DNA from: an uncultured Clostridia bacterium
GTDB taxonomy: Bacteria; Bacillota; Clostridia; TANB77; CAG-508
NCBI GenBank assembly: GCA_948934525.1
Contig: CAQZSK010000001.1
Span: forward strand, 124,001 to 188,000
Direction: 5' to 3'
Length of the DNA stretch: 64,000 bases
Part shown: positions 37,813 through 46,098 of the stretch, one piece after another
Layout of the letters: each line of letters opens with the position of its first letter
How positions within the stretch are numbered: the first letter of the stretch is position 1
Translations under genes and position numbers: made by a program
Notes under the pieces: generated by a model
What the model saw: only the letters and a program-made list of their open reading frames with translations
Databases searched by the model: none
What the model was told of the DNA's origin: nothing

Positions 37813-40800
37813 TTATATAAAATCAAAAATCGGTTTATCCGACTTTTCCTGCAAAGCTTTAAGCCCTTTTAGCACTGCCCTTGCAAGTTCTACATTATCT
37901 ATTTTCAAAACTGTATCTCCACCAAGTCCTTTTAGTATTTGTATTAGTTCTTTTAGCAATCTTACAATTTCTATATTTCCAGCTTGTCCTTTTTGTTCTG
38001 CAAGAACTGCACGTAGTGCATCTTGCATTTTATCGACTGGTGAAACAATTTCTGATTGGGTTTTATTATCTCCAACCATTGCCAAAGTAGGTTGATTTGC
38101 CTTAAAATACCCACCTTCTGCAAGCCTTGGAATAGATATCCTACTAATTTGAGGAATATTAAAGCCAAAAGACTTTCCACCTATGAGTGGTACCCAATCG
38201 GGCACATCAAATTTCAATTTATTTAGTGCTCTAACCATTCCATTGATGCCATTAATTACGCCATTGGCCATTTTCTCAATTCCACCTAGAATAGAGTTAA
38301 TGACTTTCTTAATAGTGTTCCAAATACCATTGAAAATATTGGTTACCGTTGTTTTTAGCCCATTCCACACATTATTCCAAATACTTTTTATGCCATTTAA
38401 TATGCTTGAAATAGTATTTTTAATTCCATTAAATACACTTGATACAGCGTTTTTTATCCCATTTCCAATATTAGAAAATACACTTTTTATTCCACTCCAA
38501 ATTTTATTCCAGATTCCAGATATTGTATTTCCCCAACTTGAAAGTCCAGCTTTTATCCAATCAATAATGCCTTTAAATATGTCCTTGAGTGTATTTCCAA
38601 TGCCAGCAAACATATTTTTAATGCCATCCCAAATAGTACCAAAAATACCTTTAACTGCATTCCATGCTTTTTCCCAATCCCCAGTAAATATTCCTACGAT
38701 AAAGTCTATAATTCCTTTAATTACTCCGATTACATGACTAATAGCATTTCCTATTAAGCCAAATACATTACATACAGTATTCCATAAAGTTTCTAAAACA
38801 GGAACTAGAATGGGTAGTACATTTTGTACAATCCAATCAATAAGAGGCTTTAACTTTTCATTCCAGAATACTGTTAGAAGATCTGCAATACTACCAATAA
38901 GCCCCCCAATATTGTCTACAAGAGGTTTTAAGTGCGTATTCCAAAGCTCACTGAATTTATCTGCCATTCTTTGTAGCGCTGGTGCTACGTATGTGTTATA
39001 CACGTCTAAAAACTTTCCTAAAGTGTCACTTAGCCCAGTTTTTATCGCATCTAAAAATGGTTTTATATGTCCATCATAGACTTCGTTCCACTTATCTCCG
39101 ACATATGTAAATGCCTCAGCAAGTGTTTTAGTTATAGTCTGAATTGGCTTTAAAGTGTTTTCTATTGCAACTTTTATTTTATCTACGTTATCTATAATTG
39201 GCTGAAAGAATATTGCCTTTACATCTCTTACAAATTTTGCACATACCTCTTGTATACTCATCAACGGATTAACAAATATTTCTATTAAATCTGCACCAAT
39301 TTGCTTAGCTGTATCACTTTTAAATACATCTGATATCTCTCCTAACGCTTGAAAAAAGTTGCCTGTAAGTTCTATATCCTCGCCCGAAATTTCAAACATT
39401 TTACTAAGATGCTCTTTTAATCGTTCTTTGTTTTTTTCGATATATTTGTCTACGCTACCTACTAGTCCTTCTACAATATTAGTTCCTATTCGAGCTGTAC
39501 TACCAACGATTTGCCCAAGTGAGAATGATACTTTTTCAGCCCATTTTCGAGATGATTGAACGACCTTTTTGTCAGTCCATATTTCAATTAAATTATCTTT
39601 TATACTAACTATATGTTCTCGAATTTTTCCAAAGTTAGAATCTCCAAAGCTGATTTTAAAGCCTTCTTTGAATACACTACCTAGTTGTTGCATTTTTTGC
39701 ATAAAAGGGTTAAGTTCATCATTTGCCTTTTTGATAGTATCTGAAAGCGTATTGCTTCCAAAATCAATCTTTGCTCCTGTACTAGCACCGCCAGAACTGT
39801 TACTGTCTGACGTTGTGGTATTATGCAATACGTCTATACCTCTAAGTCCTAGTAATTGCTTTTTGGCTTTTTTAGCGCTAGCTCCAACACCGTCAACAGC
39901 ACTAGAAGCATCCATTGCTGAGTTTGCGACATCACTTATTGCAGAAGATCCTTGCGAGCCACCTCCCGCATCGCCAAATATCATTTCAGTAAACGACTTG
40001 AAAGCATCTGCAAGTATTTGCAACTTCGCTAAAAGCATATTTATTACCTTTAAAACTGGTGTAAATATGTTAATAAGCCCCTGTCCAATTGTTGCTTTAA
40101 ATTCTTGCCATCTAAGTGTTAGAACCCTTGTCTGGTTTGCCCATCCGTCTTGTGTTCTTACAAAGTCCCCACTAGCCAATTGCAACTGGTCTAACACAAA
40201 TTGGTATCGCAAAGCCACTTTTTCCTGTTCTGTCATTGCCGAAGTAGTTTTGCCATACCCATTTGCCATTGCATAGCTGTCTAAGGCACTTTGAGTCATT
40301 ACGACACCTAAGTCTTTTAACGTTTCAGTTTCACCCGTAAATACTGATTTTAACTTTGTATAAGCTTCATCACTAGAGATATTATAGAATGATGCAACAT
40401 CACCTGCAAGTCCTGTTAGCTTTTCTGACATTTTTTCAGCTTCAGTCTCTGCAAATCCAAAAGCTTTTGACATTGCACCGAATGTACCCATGTACTTTTT
40501 AGCTACAGTTTGACTTAATCCGAATTGTTCTATTGCATTTTTTGCAAAGCTATTAACTTGCTCATTCATCTTTGGAAATGCAACATCTACAACATTTTGC
40601 ACTTCTGCTAAATCAGAACCAAGATTAATGCAACTAGCTCCAAAATCCACAATTTTTTTAATAGAAAAAGCTGCAGCAGCTACTTTTGCAATTTTGTTAA
40701 AAGTCGCTTGAATTGGCTTTCCTGCAGCTTCTACTTGTTTTTGCGTATTTGCTAATTGCTTATTAAATTGTCCATTTTTAAAGATTACGTCAAAGTCTAC

Positions 40801-40851
40801 TGCACCAACATTCGTACTCACCAATAACACCCACTTTCTTTTCGCAGGCAT
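37813..40851 (-). CDS. Tail tape measure protein
   Basis: 1012 aa, the longest gene of the tail module. N-terminal helical domain with VDFDVIFKNGQFNKQL and LGSDLAEVQNVVDVAFP; hydrophobic Trp-rich repeats of about 11 residues (for example IWNKIWSGIKSVFSNIGNGI) fill residues 690-870; polar C-terminus. Sets tail length and carries DNA-ejection parts. No in-frame CGG in more than 1000 codons, although out-of-phase CGG is frequent. Confidence 0.93.
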   Translation of the reverse strand: MPAKRKWVLLVSTNVGAVDFDVIFKNGQFNKQLANTQKQVEAAGKPIQATFNKIAKVAAAAFSIKKIVDFGASCINLGSDLAEVQNVVDVAFPKMNEQVNSFAKNAIEQFGLSQTVAKKYMGTFGAMSKAFGFAETEAEKMSEKLTGLAGDVASFYNISSDEAYTKLKSVFTGETETLKDLGVVMTQSALDSYAMANGYGKTTSAMTEQEKVALRYQFVLDQLQLASGDFVRTQDGWANQTRVLTLRWQEFKATIGQGLINIFTPVLKVINMLLAKLQILADAFKSFTEMIFGDAGGGSQGSSAISDVANSAMDASSAVDGVGASAKKAKKQLLGLRGIDVLHNTTTSDSNSSGGASTGAKIDFGSNTLSDTIKKANDELNPFMQKMQQLGSVFKEGFKISFGDSNFGKIREHIVSIKDNLIEIWTDKKVVQSSRKWAEKVSFSLGQIVGSTARIGTNIVEGLVGSVDKYIEKNKERLKEHLSKMFEISGEDIELTGNFFQALGEISDVFKSDTAKQIGADLIEIFVNPLMSIQEVCAKFVRDVKAIFFQPIIDNVDKIKVAIENTLKPIQTITKTLAEAFTYVGDKWNEVYDGHIKPFLDAIKTGLSDTLGKFLDVYNTYVAPALQRMADKFSELWNTHLKPLVDNIGGLIGSIADLLTVFWNEKLKPLIDWIVQNVLPILVPVLETLWNTVCNVFGLIGNAISHVIGVIKGIIDFIVGIFTGDWEKAWNAVKGIFGTIWDGIKNMFAGIGNTLKDIFKGIIDWIKAGLSSWGNTISGIWNKIWSGIKSVFSNIGNGIKNAVSSVFNGIKNTISSILNGIKSIWNNVWNGLKTTVTNIFNGIWNTIKKVINSILGGIEKMANGVINGINGMVRALNKLKFDVPDWVPLIGGKSFGFNIPQISRISIPRLAEGGYFKANQPTLAMVGDNKTQSEIVSPVDKMQDALRAVLAEQKGQAGNIEIVRLLKELIQILKGLGGDTVLKIDNVELARAVLKGLKALQEKSDKPIFDFI

Positions 40852-40857
40852 GGTTTA

Positions 40858-41001
40858 CTACTCAGCTGGTGTAACTCGCTCTGTCTTTGGATCTAACTCT
40901 ATCTTTATGATTTTTTTACATCTTAAACACTTTATTTCGCCCTTGCAAATATCTGCTTTAAGTAATAGTTGTTTGCAATTCGGACATTTTATATCTTTCA
41001 T
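40858..41001 (-). CDS. Com-like small zinc-finger protein
   Basis: 47 aa: MKDIKCPNCKQLLLKADICK continuing with IKCLRCKK, a four-Cys zinc site (CPNC / CLRC). Resembles Mu Com-type zinc-finger proteins that regulate translation of phage genes. It begins inside the stop of the upstream Gp15-like frame (ATGA) and ends just before the tape measure start. Confidence 0.75.
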   Translation of the reverse strand: MKDIKCPNCKQLLLKADICKGEIKCLRCKKIIKIELDPKTERVTPAE

Positions 41002-41358
41002 TGTGTACCACCTGCCATCTGTATAAGTGCTTGTTTCATTTGTTCTAAAGCTACTTTCATGTCGTCTTGTGATACTTGTTTAGCTTGCCTATTTCTCCAA
41101 TTTGCTCTTATCTCTAACTGCTCTTTTGTAAATTGCTTTAGCATTTCAGAATCATTCTCACTTCTAATTTTTACAATATTACCGAAGTGGTGTATCTGGT
41201 AATAGACCCGCTATATCCTCGCTTAGCTCTCCCCAACTCAAAAGGTCTATTTCTTTTCTGATACTGTAGCCGTATTGCTGTTTTAAACTAGATGCAATCA
41301 ATCCCCAGTCCTCAAACAAATCGTAATAATAGTCTACATCATTATTTGCTACTTTCTT
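40998..41358 (-). CDS. Tail assembly chaperone extension (Gp15-like), reached by frameshift, with CGG +1 site
   Basis: About 119 residues without a good start codon, in the +1 frame of the upstream chaperone. A shift at TTT-C (41360-41362) would give EFEKRF-KKVANNDVDYYYDLFED, the expected long/short chaperone arrangement just before the tape measure. Farther on, CGG followed by TAA (41182-41184) needs a C skip to give PDTPL-GNIVKIRSEND, a motif I recognise from phage Gp15-type proteins. The first shift is canonical for the position; its exact site is inferred. Confidence 0.65.
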
Positions 41359-41653
41359 GAAATCGTTTCTCGAACTCGTCGAAATCCTCCTCGTTCACTT
41401 GTGCCATTATTGCAATGATGATTGTTTGAAGCATTTTTACGGTTGGTTTTAAGTCTCTTATTTGAACTGACGCCGTGTGGCCTAAAAATAGATCTAATAT
41501 GCTAAACATTTTATTTGCGTCACTTATGTTTTTGAATTTTTCTTCTGCTTTTAGCATTGTTTCCGCAGAATTATCAACTTCAAAAACCATACCTTCAGCT
41601 ATCTTTATTTCTTGCTTTTCTTTTCCTAATTTTGTGCTAATGTCTAAAACCAT
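41342..41653 (-). CDS. Tail assembly chaperone, short form
   Basis: 103 aa, acidic and helical, between the major tail protein and the tape measure, the standard place for gpG-type chaperones that coat the tape measure before tail polymerisation. Ends EFEKRFQESSK; the following +1 frame stays open and encodes the extension above. Confidence 0.75.
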   Translation of the reverse strand: MVLDISTKLGKEKQEIKIAEGMVFEVDNSAETMLKAEEKFKNISDANKMFSILDLFLGHTASVQIRDLKPTVKMLQTIIIAIMAQVNEEDFDEFEKRFQESSK

Positions 41654-41680
41654 TTTGATATCCTCCTTTTTATAAATTAA

Positions 41681-41697
41681 GCGCCCAACATGGGCGC
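41681..41697 (-). terminator. Hairpin after the major tail gene
   Basis: GCGCCC-AACAT-GGGCGC stem with a weak T tract, probably a partial terminator that makes the major tail message more abundant than downstream genes. Confidence 0.55.
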
Positions 41698-41701
41698 CTT
41701 G

Positions 41702-42235
41702 CTATTTTGCTTCTACTGATTTCGCTGCTTTAACACTTGCTGGTGTAGCATTTGTTTGTGCACTTGCTGGCGTGCTTTCATTATTTAAACTTGCTGGTTC
41801 AGTTGCTGAAATCAATTGTGGCTTTCCATTTGACATTACATCAAATTCAAGTGGTGCAACATTTGTACTATCTGCGGCAAGAAAAGCTGTAATATTAAAT
41901 ACTGCATTTTCAAAAAGAAATTTAGTCCCGTCTGGGAATGACCATTGGAAGCATCCTTCTGCCTCTCTTCCTTCTGCCATTGCTTTACTTGCAACGTAAT
42001 CATTTCCGTCGTCTCCATAATTTCTTTTTCCAGCAGCTGAAATGGTAATTGATTTACCTGTTAGTAAACGTCTTGTCCAACCTAGCTGATCATATGGTTT
42101 CCACTCTTCGATATTATTATCGATTGCTACAGAGAATGTTTCCATATCTGCAATATTGTGAAGAGTTTCTTTAGATTCTCCTGCTTGAAATTGATTTTCA
42201 TAGCATGGAAATACGCCTGTTTTATTTGTTGCCAT
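41702..42235 (-). CDS. Major tail protein
   Basis: 177 aa. MATNKTGVFPCYENQFQAG start, central beta domain (WKPYDQLGWTRRLLTGKSIT; GNDYVASKAMAEGREAEG), and an Ala/Ser/Thr-rich flexible C-terminus. Matches phage major tail tube proteins by layout and position between head-completion genes and chaperones. The gene starts inside the 3' end of the upstream gene. Confidence 0.82.
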   Translation of the reverse strand: MATNKTGVFPCYENQFQAGESKETLHNIADMETFSVAIDNNIEEWKPYDQLGWTRRLLTGKSITISAAGKRNYGDDGNDYVASKAMAEGREAEGCFQWSFPDGTKFLFENAVFNITAFLAADSTNVAPLEFDVMSNGKPQLISATEPASLNNESTPASAQTNATPASVKAAKSVEAK

Positions 42236-42637
42236 CGTTTTTCACCCTTTCTTGGTAATATACATCAAGTTCAATTGTGAACTCGTAAACACCGACTTTC
42301 ATCAGTGCCGAAGGTCATTTGGCCCTTCGTCTATACAATTACAAAAACATTTATAGTTATCTACAAAAAAAGAACTGCTTTTTAGCAGCTCGTAAATTTC
42401 ATTTGCTTTGTTTTCAGCTTCGTCATAGTATAAGCCCCACCTTAGTAGTAACGTAGTGGGCAGTACTGAATAAGTTTGTAAACTCTGATAGCTGGATATT
42501 CTTCCTATTTTACGTTTATTTCCGTACAGAGTAATTGACGCCTCTTGACTATTGTCACTTTTACCTATATACCATTTTGGAGAATCAATAAGTGTTTTTA
42601 GATAGTCCTTAACTTTTTTCGTACTTAATTTTTGCAT
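42222..42637 (-). CDS. Phage minor capsid/tail completion protein with two consecutive CGG +1 sites
   Basis: About 137 aa. In-frame reading stops at 42302 after ...EGPNDLRH. CGG at 42308-42310, on skipping, gives GPNDL-GTDESR..., and five codons later a second CGG (42292-42294), also skipped, gives GTDES-GVYEFTIELDVYYQE and a stop at 42222. The restored C-terminal beta strand is typical of head-tail completion proteins in this position. Two shifts in a row both keep exact triplet spacing. Confidence 0.8.
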
Positions 42638-42638
42638 A

Positions 42639-43007
42639 CTATTTTCCTCCGTTTCTTCTTAACATTGCTTTTTGAAAAAACTTAATAGGTAATTCCTTTT
42701 TATCACCTGTCAAATATGGGTCAAACCATCTACCACCAGCATTCGGGTTATCATCTTTTCTAAAATTAAATTCTGGATGGAAGTATACTTTTCGAGCATA
42801 AGGCGTATCACTTGTTATGGTAGCAACTCCTTTTAATGCCCTTCTTGTATCCACGAAGGTACTATCATTTTGCAGGGTACCAGAAGCAAAGGGCATTGTT
42901 CGGCTATTAACTAAATCTGTTTTTATTGCTTCTGCCGTATCAATTAGAGCTTCTGCAATATCTGCATTTATTTGCTTAATTCCTGCTTTGTTCATCGTAA
43001 CTTTCAT
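42639..43007 (-). CDS. Phage minor capsid protein (target of a perfect CRISPR spacer)
   Basis: 122 aa. Helical N-terminus (INADIAEALIDTAEAI) and a central beta segment with PFASGTLQNDSTFV and RWFDPYLTG, as in Minor_capsid_2/HK97 gp10-type proteins that link head and tail. Bases 42706-42743 (encoding about NAGGRWFDPYLTG) are identical to spacer 19172-19209 of array 1. Intact gene, no in-frame CGG. Confidence 0.8.
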   Translation of the reverse strand: MKVTMNKAGIKQINADIAEALIDTAEAIKTDLVNSRTMPFASGTLQNDSTFVDTRRALKGVATITSDTPYARKVYFHPEFNFRKDDNPNAGGRWFDPYLTGDKKELPIKFFQKAMLRRNGGK

Positions 43008-43008
43008 T

Positions 43009-43353
43009 TTACATCAGCTCCAATGTTGTATGATGCACGCTTCCGTCAGGGTTTCTGGGTCTTCTCGCACCATAAATATTATACTTAACTTCTCCTATTT
43101 GGCACGTGCCATTTGAGATTTTAGCCAAATTTGGTGCAATATTGCCTACTAAAACCACCTCTCCCACTAATTTAACTTGCTTCCCATCTGTGCTTATTAT
43201 GACTTTCGTTTTTTCCACAAACCTACACTTACCTTGAAATTCTAAAGCTTTAGAAGGACCGCCATTTTCTGAAAGTCCTTCTTCATACAATACTACTTTA
43301 CAATCTGTTTTACAGAACTTTGCTAAATGCTTAGAATTAAACTTTTGTATCAT
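43009..43353 (-). CDS. Putative phage minor capsid protein
   Basis: 114 aa beta-rich protein (CKVVLYEEGLSENGGPSK; YNIYGARRPRNPDGSVHH), of the Minor_capsid_1 type found between the connector and the gp10-like protein. Overlaps the upstream gene by 4 bases and is spaced one base from the next. Confidence 0.72.
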   Translation of the reverse strand: MIQKFNSKHLAKFCKTDCKVVLYEEGLSENGGPSKALEFQGKCRFVEKTKVIISTDGKQVKLVGEVVLVGNIAPNLAKISNGTCQIGEVKYNIYGARRPRNPDGSVHHTTLELM

Positions 43354-43709
43354 ATAATTCTACTTGTTAGTCCTGTTCTCTTTAAATACATAAAAGCTAC
43401 TTTTGGAAGATTAAGCGCACTTGCTAGCGTTTCTTTTTCTTTAGCTGAAATGTCTGTAATGCTATAGCTTTCTAGTTCTTCACATTCAAATATTGCGTTT
43501 TCTTTGAAATAGTGAGCGCCCTCAATTGTAGCTTTTTTTATTAATTCTTGTTGTAAAGTAGTTAAATTTTGAAATCCTATTCTTTCAATTCGTGTAAGTG
43601 TTGCAAGATTTACAGTAATAGAAGCTAACTCCAAGTATTTTTTTATTTCGTTCGCTTCTATATCTTTGTAAACTCCTTCATAATCAGAAGTTTGAGCATA
43701 TAAAGTCAT
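43350..43709 (-). CDS. Phage head-tail connector protein
   Basis: 119 aa mostly helical (NEIKKYLELASITVNLAT; LTTLQQELIKKATIEGAHY), consistent with the gp6-type DNA-packaging/connector family placed directly after capsid genes. Ends LKRTGLTSRII. Confidence 0.7.
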   Translation of the reverse strand: MTLYAQTSDYEGVYKDIEANEIKKYLELASITVNLATLTRIERIGFQNLTTLQQELIKKATIEGAHYFKENAIFECEELESYSITDISAKEKETLASALNLPKVAFMYLKRTGLTSRII

Positions 43710-43719
43710 GCTACACCTC

Positions 43720-44100
43720 CTATCTTGCCAATTTCTTTTCTAAATCGGCAATTTTTTTGTCTTTTGCTTTGATATCTCCCTCTTGTGTTTTGTTTTGCTC
43801 TTTCGCTACTTCTAACGCATTCGTTAAAGCAGAAATTTGATCCTTTAGTTCTTGCGTTTCACCTTCTAAATCAGCAATTTTGCTGTTTAGATTCTCAATT
43901 TCAGAATTATCAGAGCCTTTAGTCTTTAATTCTTCAAGTTCTTTTCTTACTTTTTCATATTGCTCGTAAGAAACTGTCTTGTGAGCTCCATCAGCAATCT
44001 TCTTTCCACTGTCGTCTAGTATATCAAACCCATTCTTAATATACATTGCTTTCTCAGCTTCTGTAATTCTGTATTCTACATTACCTTTTACTGCAACCAT
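43720..44100 (-). CDS. Phage coiled-coil protein of the head module
   Basis: 126 aa. Short N-terminal domain (EYRITEAEKAMYIKNGFD) followed by continuous heptad-rich coiled coil from about residue 45 to the end. Could be a capsid decoration or head-joining protein; function not known. Follows the major capsid gene by 17 bases. Confidence 0.6.
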   Translation of the reverse strand: MVAVKGNVEYRITEAEKAMYIKNGFDILDDSGKKIADGAHKTVSYEQYEKVRKELEELKTKGSDNSEIENLNSKIADLEGETQELKDQISALTNALEVAKEQNKTQEGDIKAKDKKIADLEKKLAR

Positions 44101-44117
44101 CGAATTTTCTCCTTTCC

Positions 44118-45005
44118 CTAATTTGTTGCTGTAGTATTAATCTTAATGCCGTCTACTCTTGTATCAATTACAAATAAATCCCAATATTTTCTTAATTGGT
44201 ACAAGTAACCGTCACCTTGAGTATGTGTGCCAGGAGCCCATAATTTGATGTATGAGTGTTTATCACACGCTAAAACTGATTTTGGATGTACTAAAAGCAT
44301 ATTGATTTGTTTTGCGCTAACACCTGACTCACATCCATCCGTAAAGTCATAGGCTGTTTTCATACGAGCTGATGGGATTTTCTTAATTTGAACGTCATCA
44401 ATATTTCTAACAGCTCTCATAAAACCATTTCCACCTGCGTTTAATGAAAACACTTTCTTAACTTCTTCGGCATTTTTGATAAGTTTTTCAACAGTCGGTG
44501 TTACATAAAGTAAACGACCTTCAAGAGGCACTTCTGCCTCGTCCAGTTCTTCCATGTAAGTATCGTATTTTTCTAAAATGTTTGTTACAGTTAATGCGGT
44601 TTCATCTGCTGTTTTTCCAAGTCCAGTATAGTCGCTATATAATTTACTAATTCTATAGCAATCTTCCTCTGGAATTGCATGTTCTTCTTCGAAAGTATTT
44701 GTAATGTTAGCAGCTGCTAGAGCCAAATTACTCTCATTTACGTCCATAGAATCTACAAAGAACTCTACATCCCTGTCATGAGCTAGTGTCTTAGTCATGA
44801 AGTTATTTTTTACATCTTGACGATTAAAGCCCCCATTCCTACCATGGTCTTTAAATCCTCCCATCTCAATGTATGGGATTTTTACGGTGTTTGCATTAAC
44901 AAATGTGATTTTTTCTGTAGTTAAATCAGCTGTTAAGCTTTCTCTTTTGTATTTTTGTTTTAACTCTCTTTCAAACTGAGTTGCATAATTGACTGTGTTT
45001 GCCAT
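44118..45005 (-). CDS. Major capsid protein
   Basis: 295 aa. N-terminal arm (NYATQFERELKQKYKRESLT), then an HK97-like core with DHGRNGGFNRQDVKNNF, LEKYDTYMEELDEAEVPLEG, RLLYVTPTVEKLI and C-terminal HPKSVLACDKHSYIKLW. Typical length and position after the scaffold gene. No in-frame CGG. Confidence 0.9.
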   Translation of the reverse strand: MANTVNYATQFERELKQKYKRESLTADLTTEKITFVNANTVKIPYIEMGGFKDHGRNGGFNRQDVKNNFMTKTLAHDRDVEFFVDSMDVNESNLALAAANITNTFEEEHAIPEEDCYRISKLYSDYTGLGKTADETALTVTNILEKYDTYMEELDEAEVPLEGRLLYVTPTVEKLIKNAEEVKKVFSLNAGGNGFMRAVRNIDDVQIKKIPSARMKTAYDFTDGCESGVSAKQINMLLVHPKSVLACDKHSYIKLWAPGTHTQGDGYLYQLRKYWDLFVIDTRVDGIKINTTATN

Positions 45006-45067
45006 ATTTAATCGACCTCCTAATTTTTTTTAAATTAGAAAGTGTTTAAAATCACAATTCTCCGTTT

Positions 45068-45823
45068 TTATCCTTTTTTATTTCCAAACGCTTCTGATAT
45101 TGCATCTGCGTCAGCAGCACTTTGGCTCTCTTCTTTGCTAGCTCCAAATTTAAAGCCTGCTTGGGTATTATTTTCAGCCACTGTATTTTTTAATTCTGGA
45201 AATTCAGCCAATACTGCCTCAATTTCAGAATTCAAAGCAGCTTCGTCGATTGCTCCATTAACAACAACCTTTGAAGTATCTACAAGTCTGCTTGCTCTTT
45301 CCACTTTTGCAAAGTTTACCCCTTTTGTAACCATAGCTAAGCCAATTTTTGAGTTATAATAGTCATTTGGTAATGCCTGATTTTGCTCAACATTTTTACT
45401 AGCTTGTCCCTTGTCATTAGAATTTTGTTCAGTATTTTCTTGTTCTCCTTGTGATTGCTCTACTCTTTGTTCACCAGTCTGATTTTGCTTTGAATTTTGA
45501 CTGTTATTTGCTCCTTTTCTATACATTCTGTCTATAAATCCGTTTAATTCTTCTTGATTTTTGAAAGTAATTGAACCATCTTCGTTAGTTTTAGCTACCG
45601 AATTAGTCTTTTTCTCTTTCTCGCCCTCATTTTTGTTTGTACTAACTGAATTTCCAAAAGCTTTTGATAAATCTTCTGCATTAGTTTCTTGCCCATTGCC
45701 ATCTTGATTTTCCTCTGCAGTATTTTCTGCAGACTGTTTTTTTTCTGCAGTGTTATCGCCATTTTGGTTATTCTCTGCACCTGTAGTTTGAGTATCTACA
45801 TTTTCATTCTTTTCGTCTTCCAT
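45068..45823 (-). CDS. Capsid scaffolding-type protein
   Basis: 251 aa, extremely rich in Asn, Gln and Glu in the first 130 residues (low complexity), with a helical C-terminal domain (LPNDYYNSKIGLAMVTKGV to EAVLAEFPELKN). Position directly upstream of the capsid gene and the composition fit phage scaffold proteins (DUF4355-like). Confidence 0.78.
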   Translation of the reverse strand: MEDEKNENVDTQTTGAENNQNGDNTAEKKQSAENTAEENQDGNGQETNAEDLSKAFGNSVSTNKNEGEKEKKTNSVAKTNEDGSITFKNQEELNGFIDRMYRKGANNSQNSKQNQTGEQRVEQSQGEQENTEQNSNDKGQASKNVEQNQALPNDYYNSKIGLAMVTKGVNFAKVERASRLVDTSKVVVNGAIDEAALNSEIEAVLAEFPELKNTVAENNTQAGFKFGASKEESQSAADADAISEAFGNKKG

Positions 45824-45906
45824 ATAGAAACCTCCACCGTACCAAGCTCGTCAGCTTTCAACCATGATAGCAGTTTATTTTACGCTCTTACACACGTTTT
45901 GGAGCA

Positions 45907-45935
45907 ATAAAAAATAGGCATCTAGGTGCCTATTA
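45907..45935 (-). terminator. Terminator between minor capsid and scaffold genes
   Basis: AATAGGCA-TCTAGG-TGCCTATT hairpin followed by TTTTTTATT on the minus strand. Splits the head module, so the scaffold and capsid genes probably have their own promoter near 45824-45906. Confidence 0.75.
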
Positions 45936-45939
45936 GTTT

Positions 45940-46098
45940 TCAAATTATGCCTTCATCTTTTAAAATCTTTAAAAATTCTTTTCTTGATTTTTCTCTTTCT
46001 TCTTTTGACACTTCTTCGTGTCCCACTACTACTGTTCCAGTATCTCCATTCCATTTTGGGTCTTGAAATAACTTTTCTTTCTCCTTATCCTTTTCCAT
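45940..46098 (-). CDS. 52-aa phage protein, unknown
   Basis: Short and charged: MEKDKEKEKLFQDPKWNGDT, then VVVGHEEVSKEEREKSRKEF and a short tail ending DEGII. Overlaps the 3' end of the minor capsid-ART gene by 14 bases and ends at the terminator. No recognised domain. Confidence 0.55.
   Translation of the reverse strand: MEKDKEKEKLFQDPKWNGDTGTVVVGHEEVSKEEREKSRKEFLKILKDEGII

Noticed and set aside
38183..40276. Long plus-strand ORFs opposite the tape measure and other genes
   Set aside because: They lack ribosome sites, have unnatural composition and mirror codon bias of the minus-strand genes, so they are shadows.
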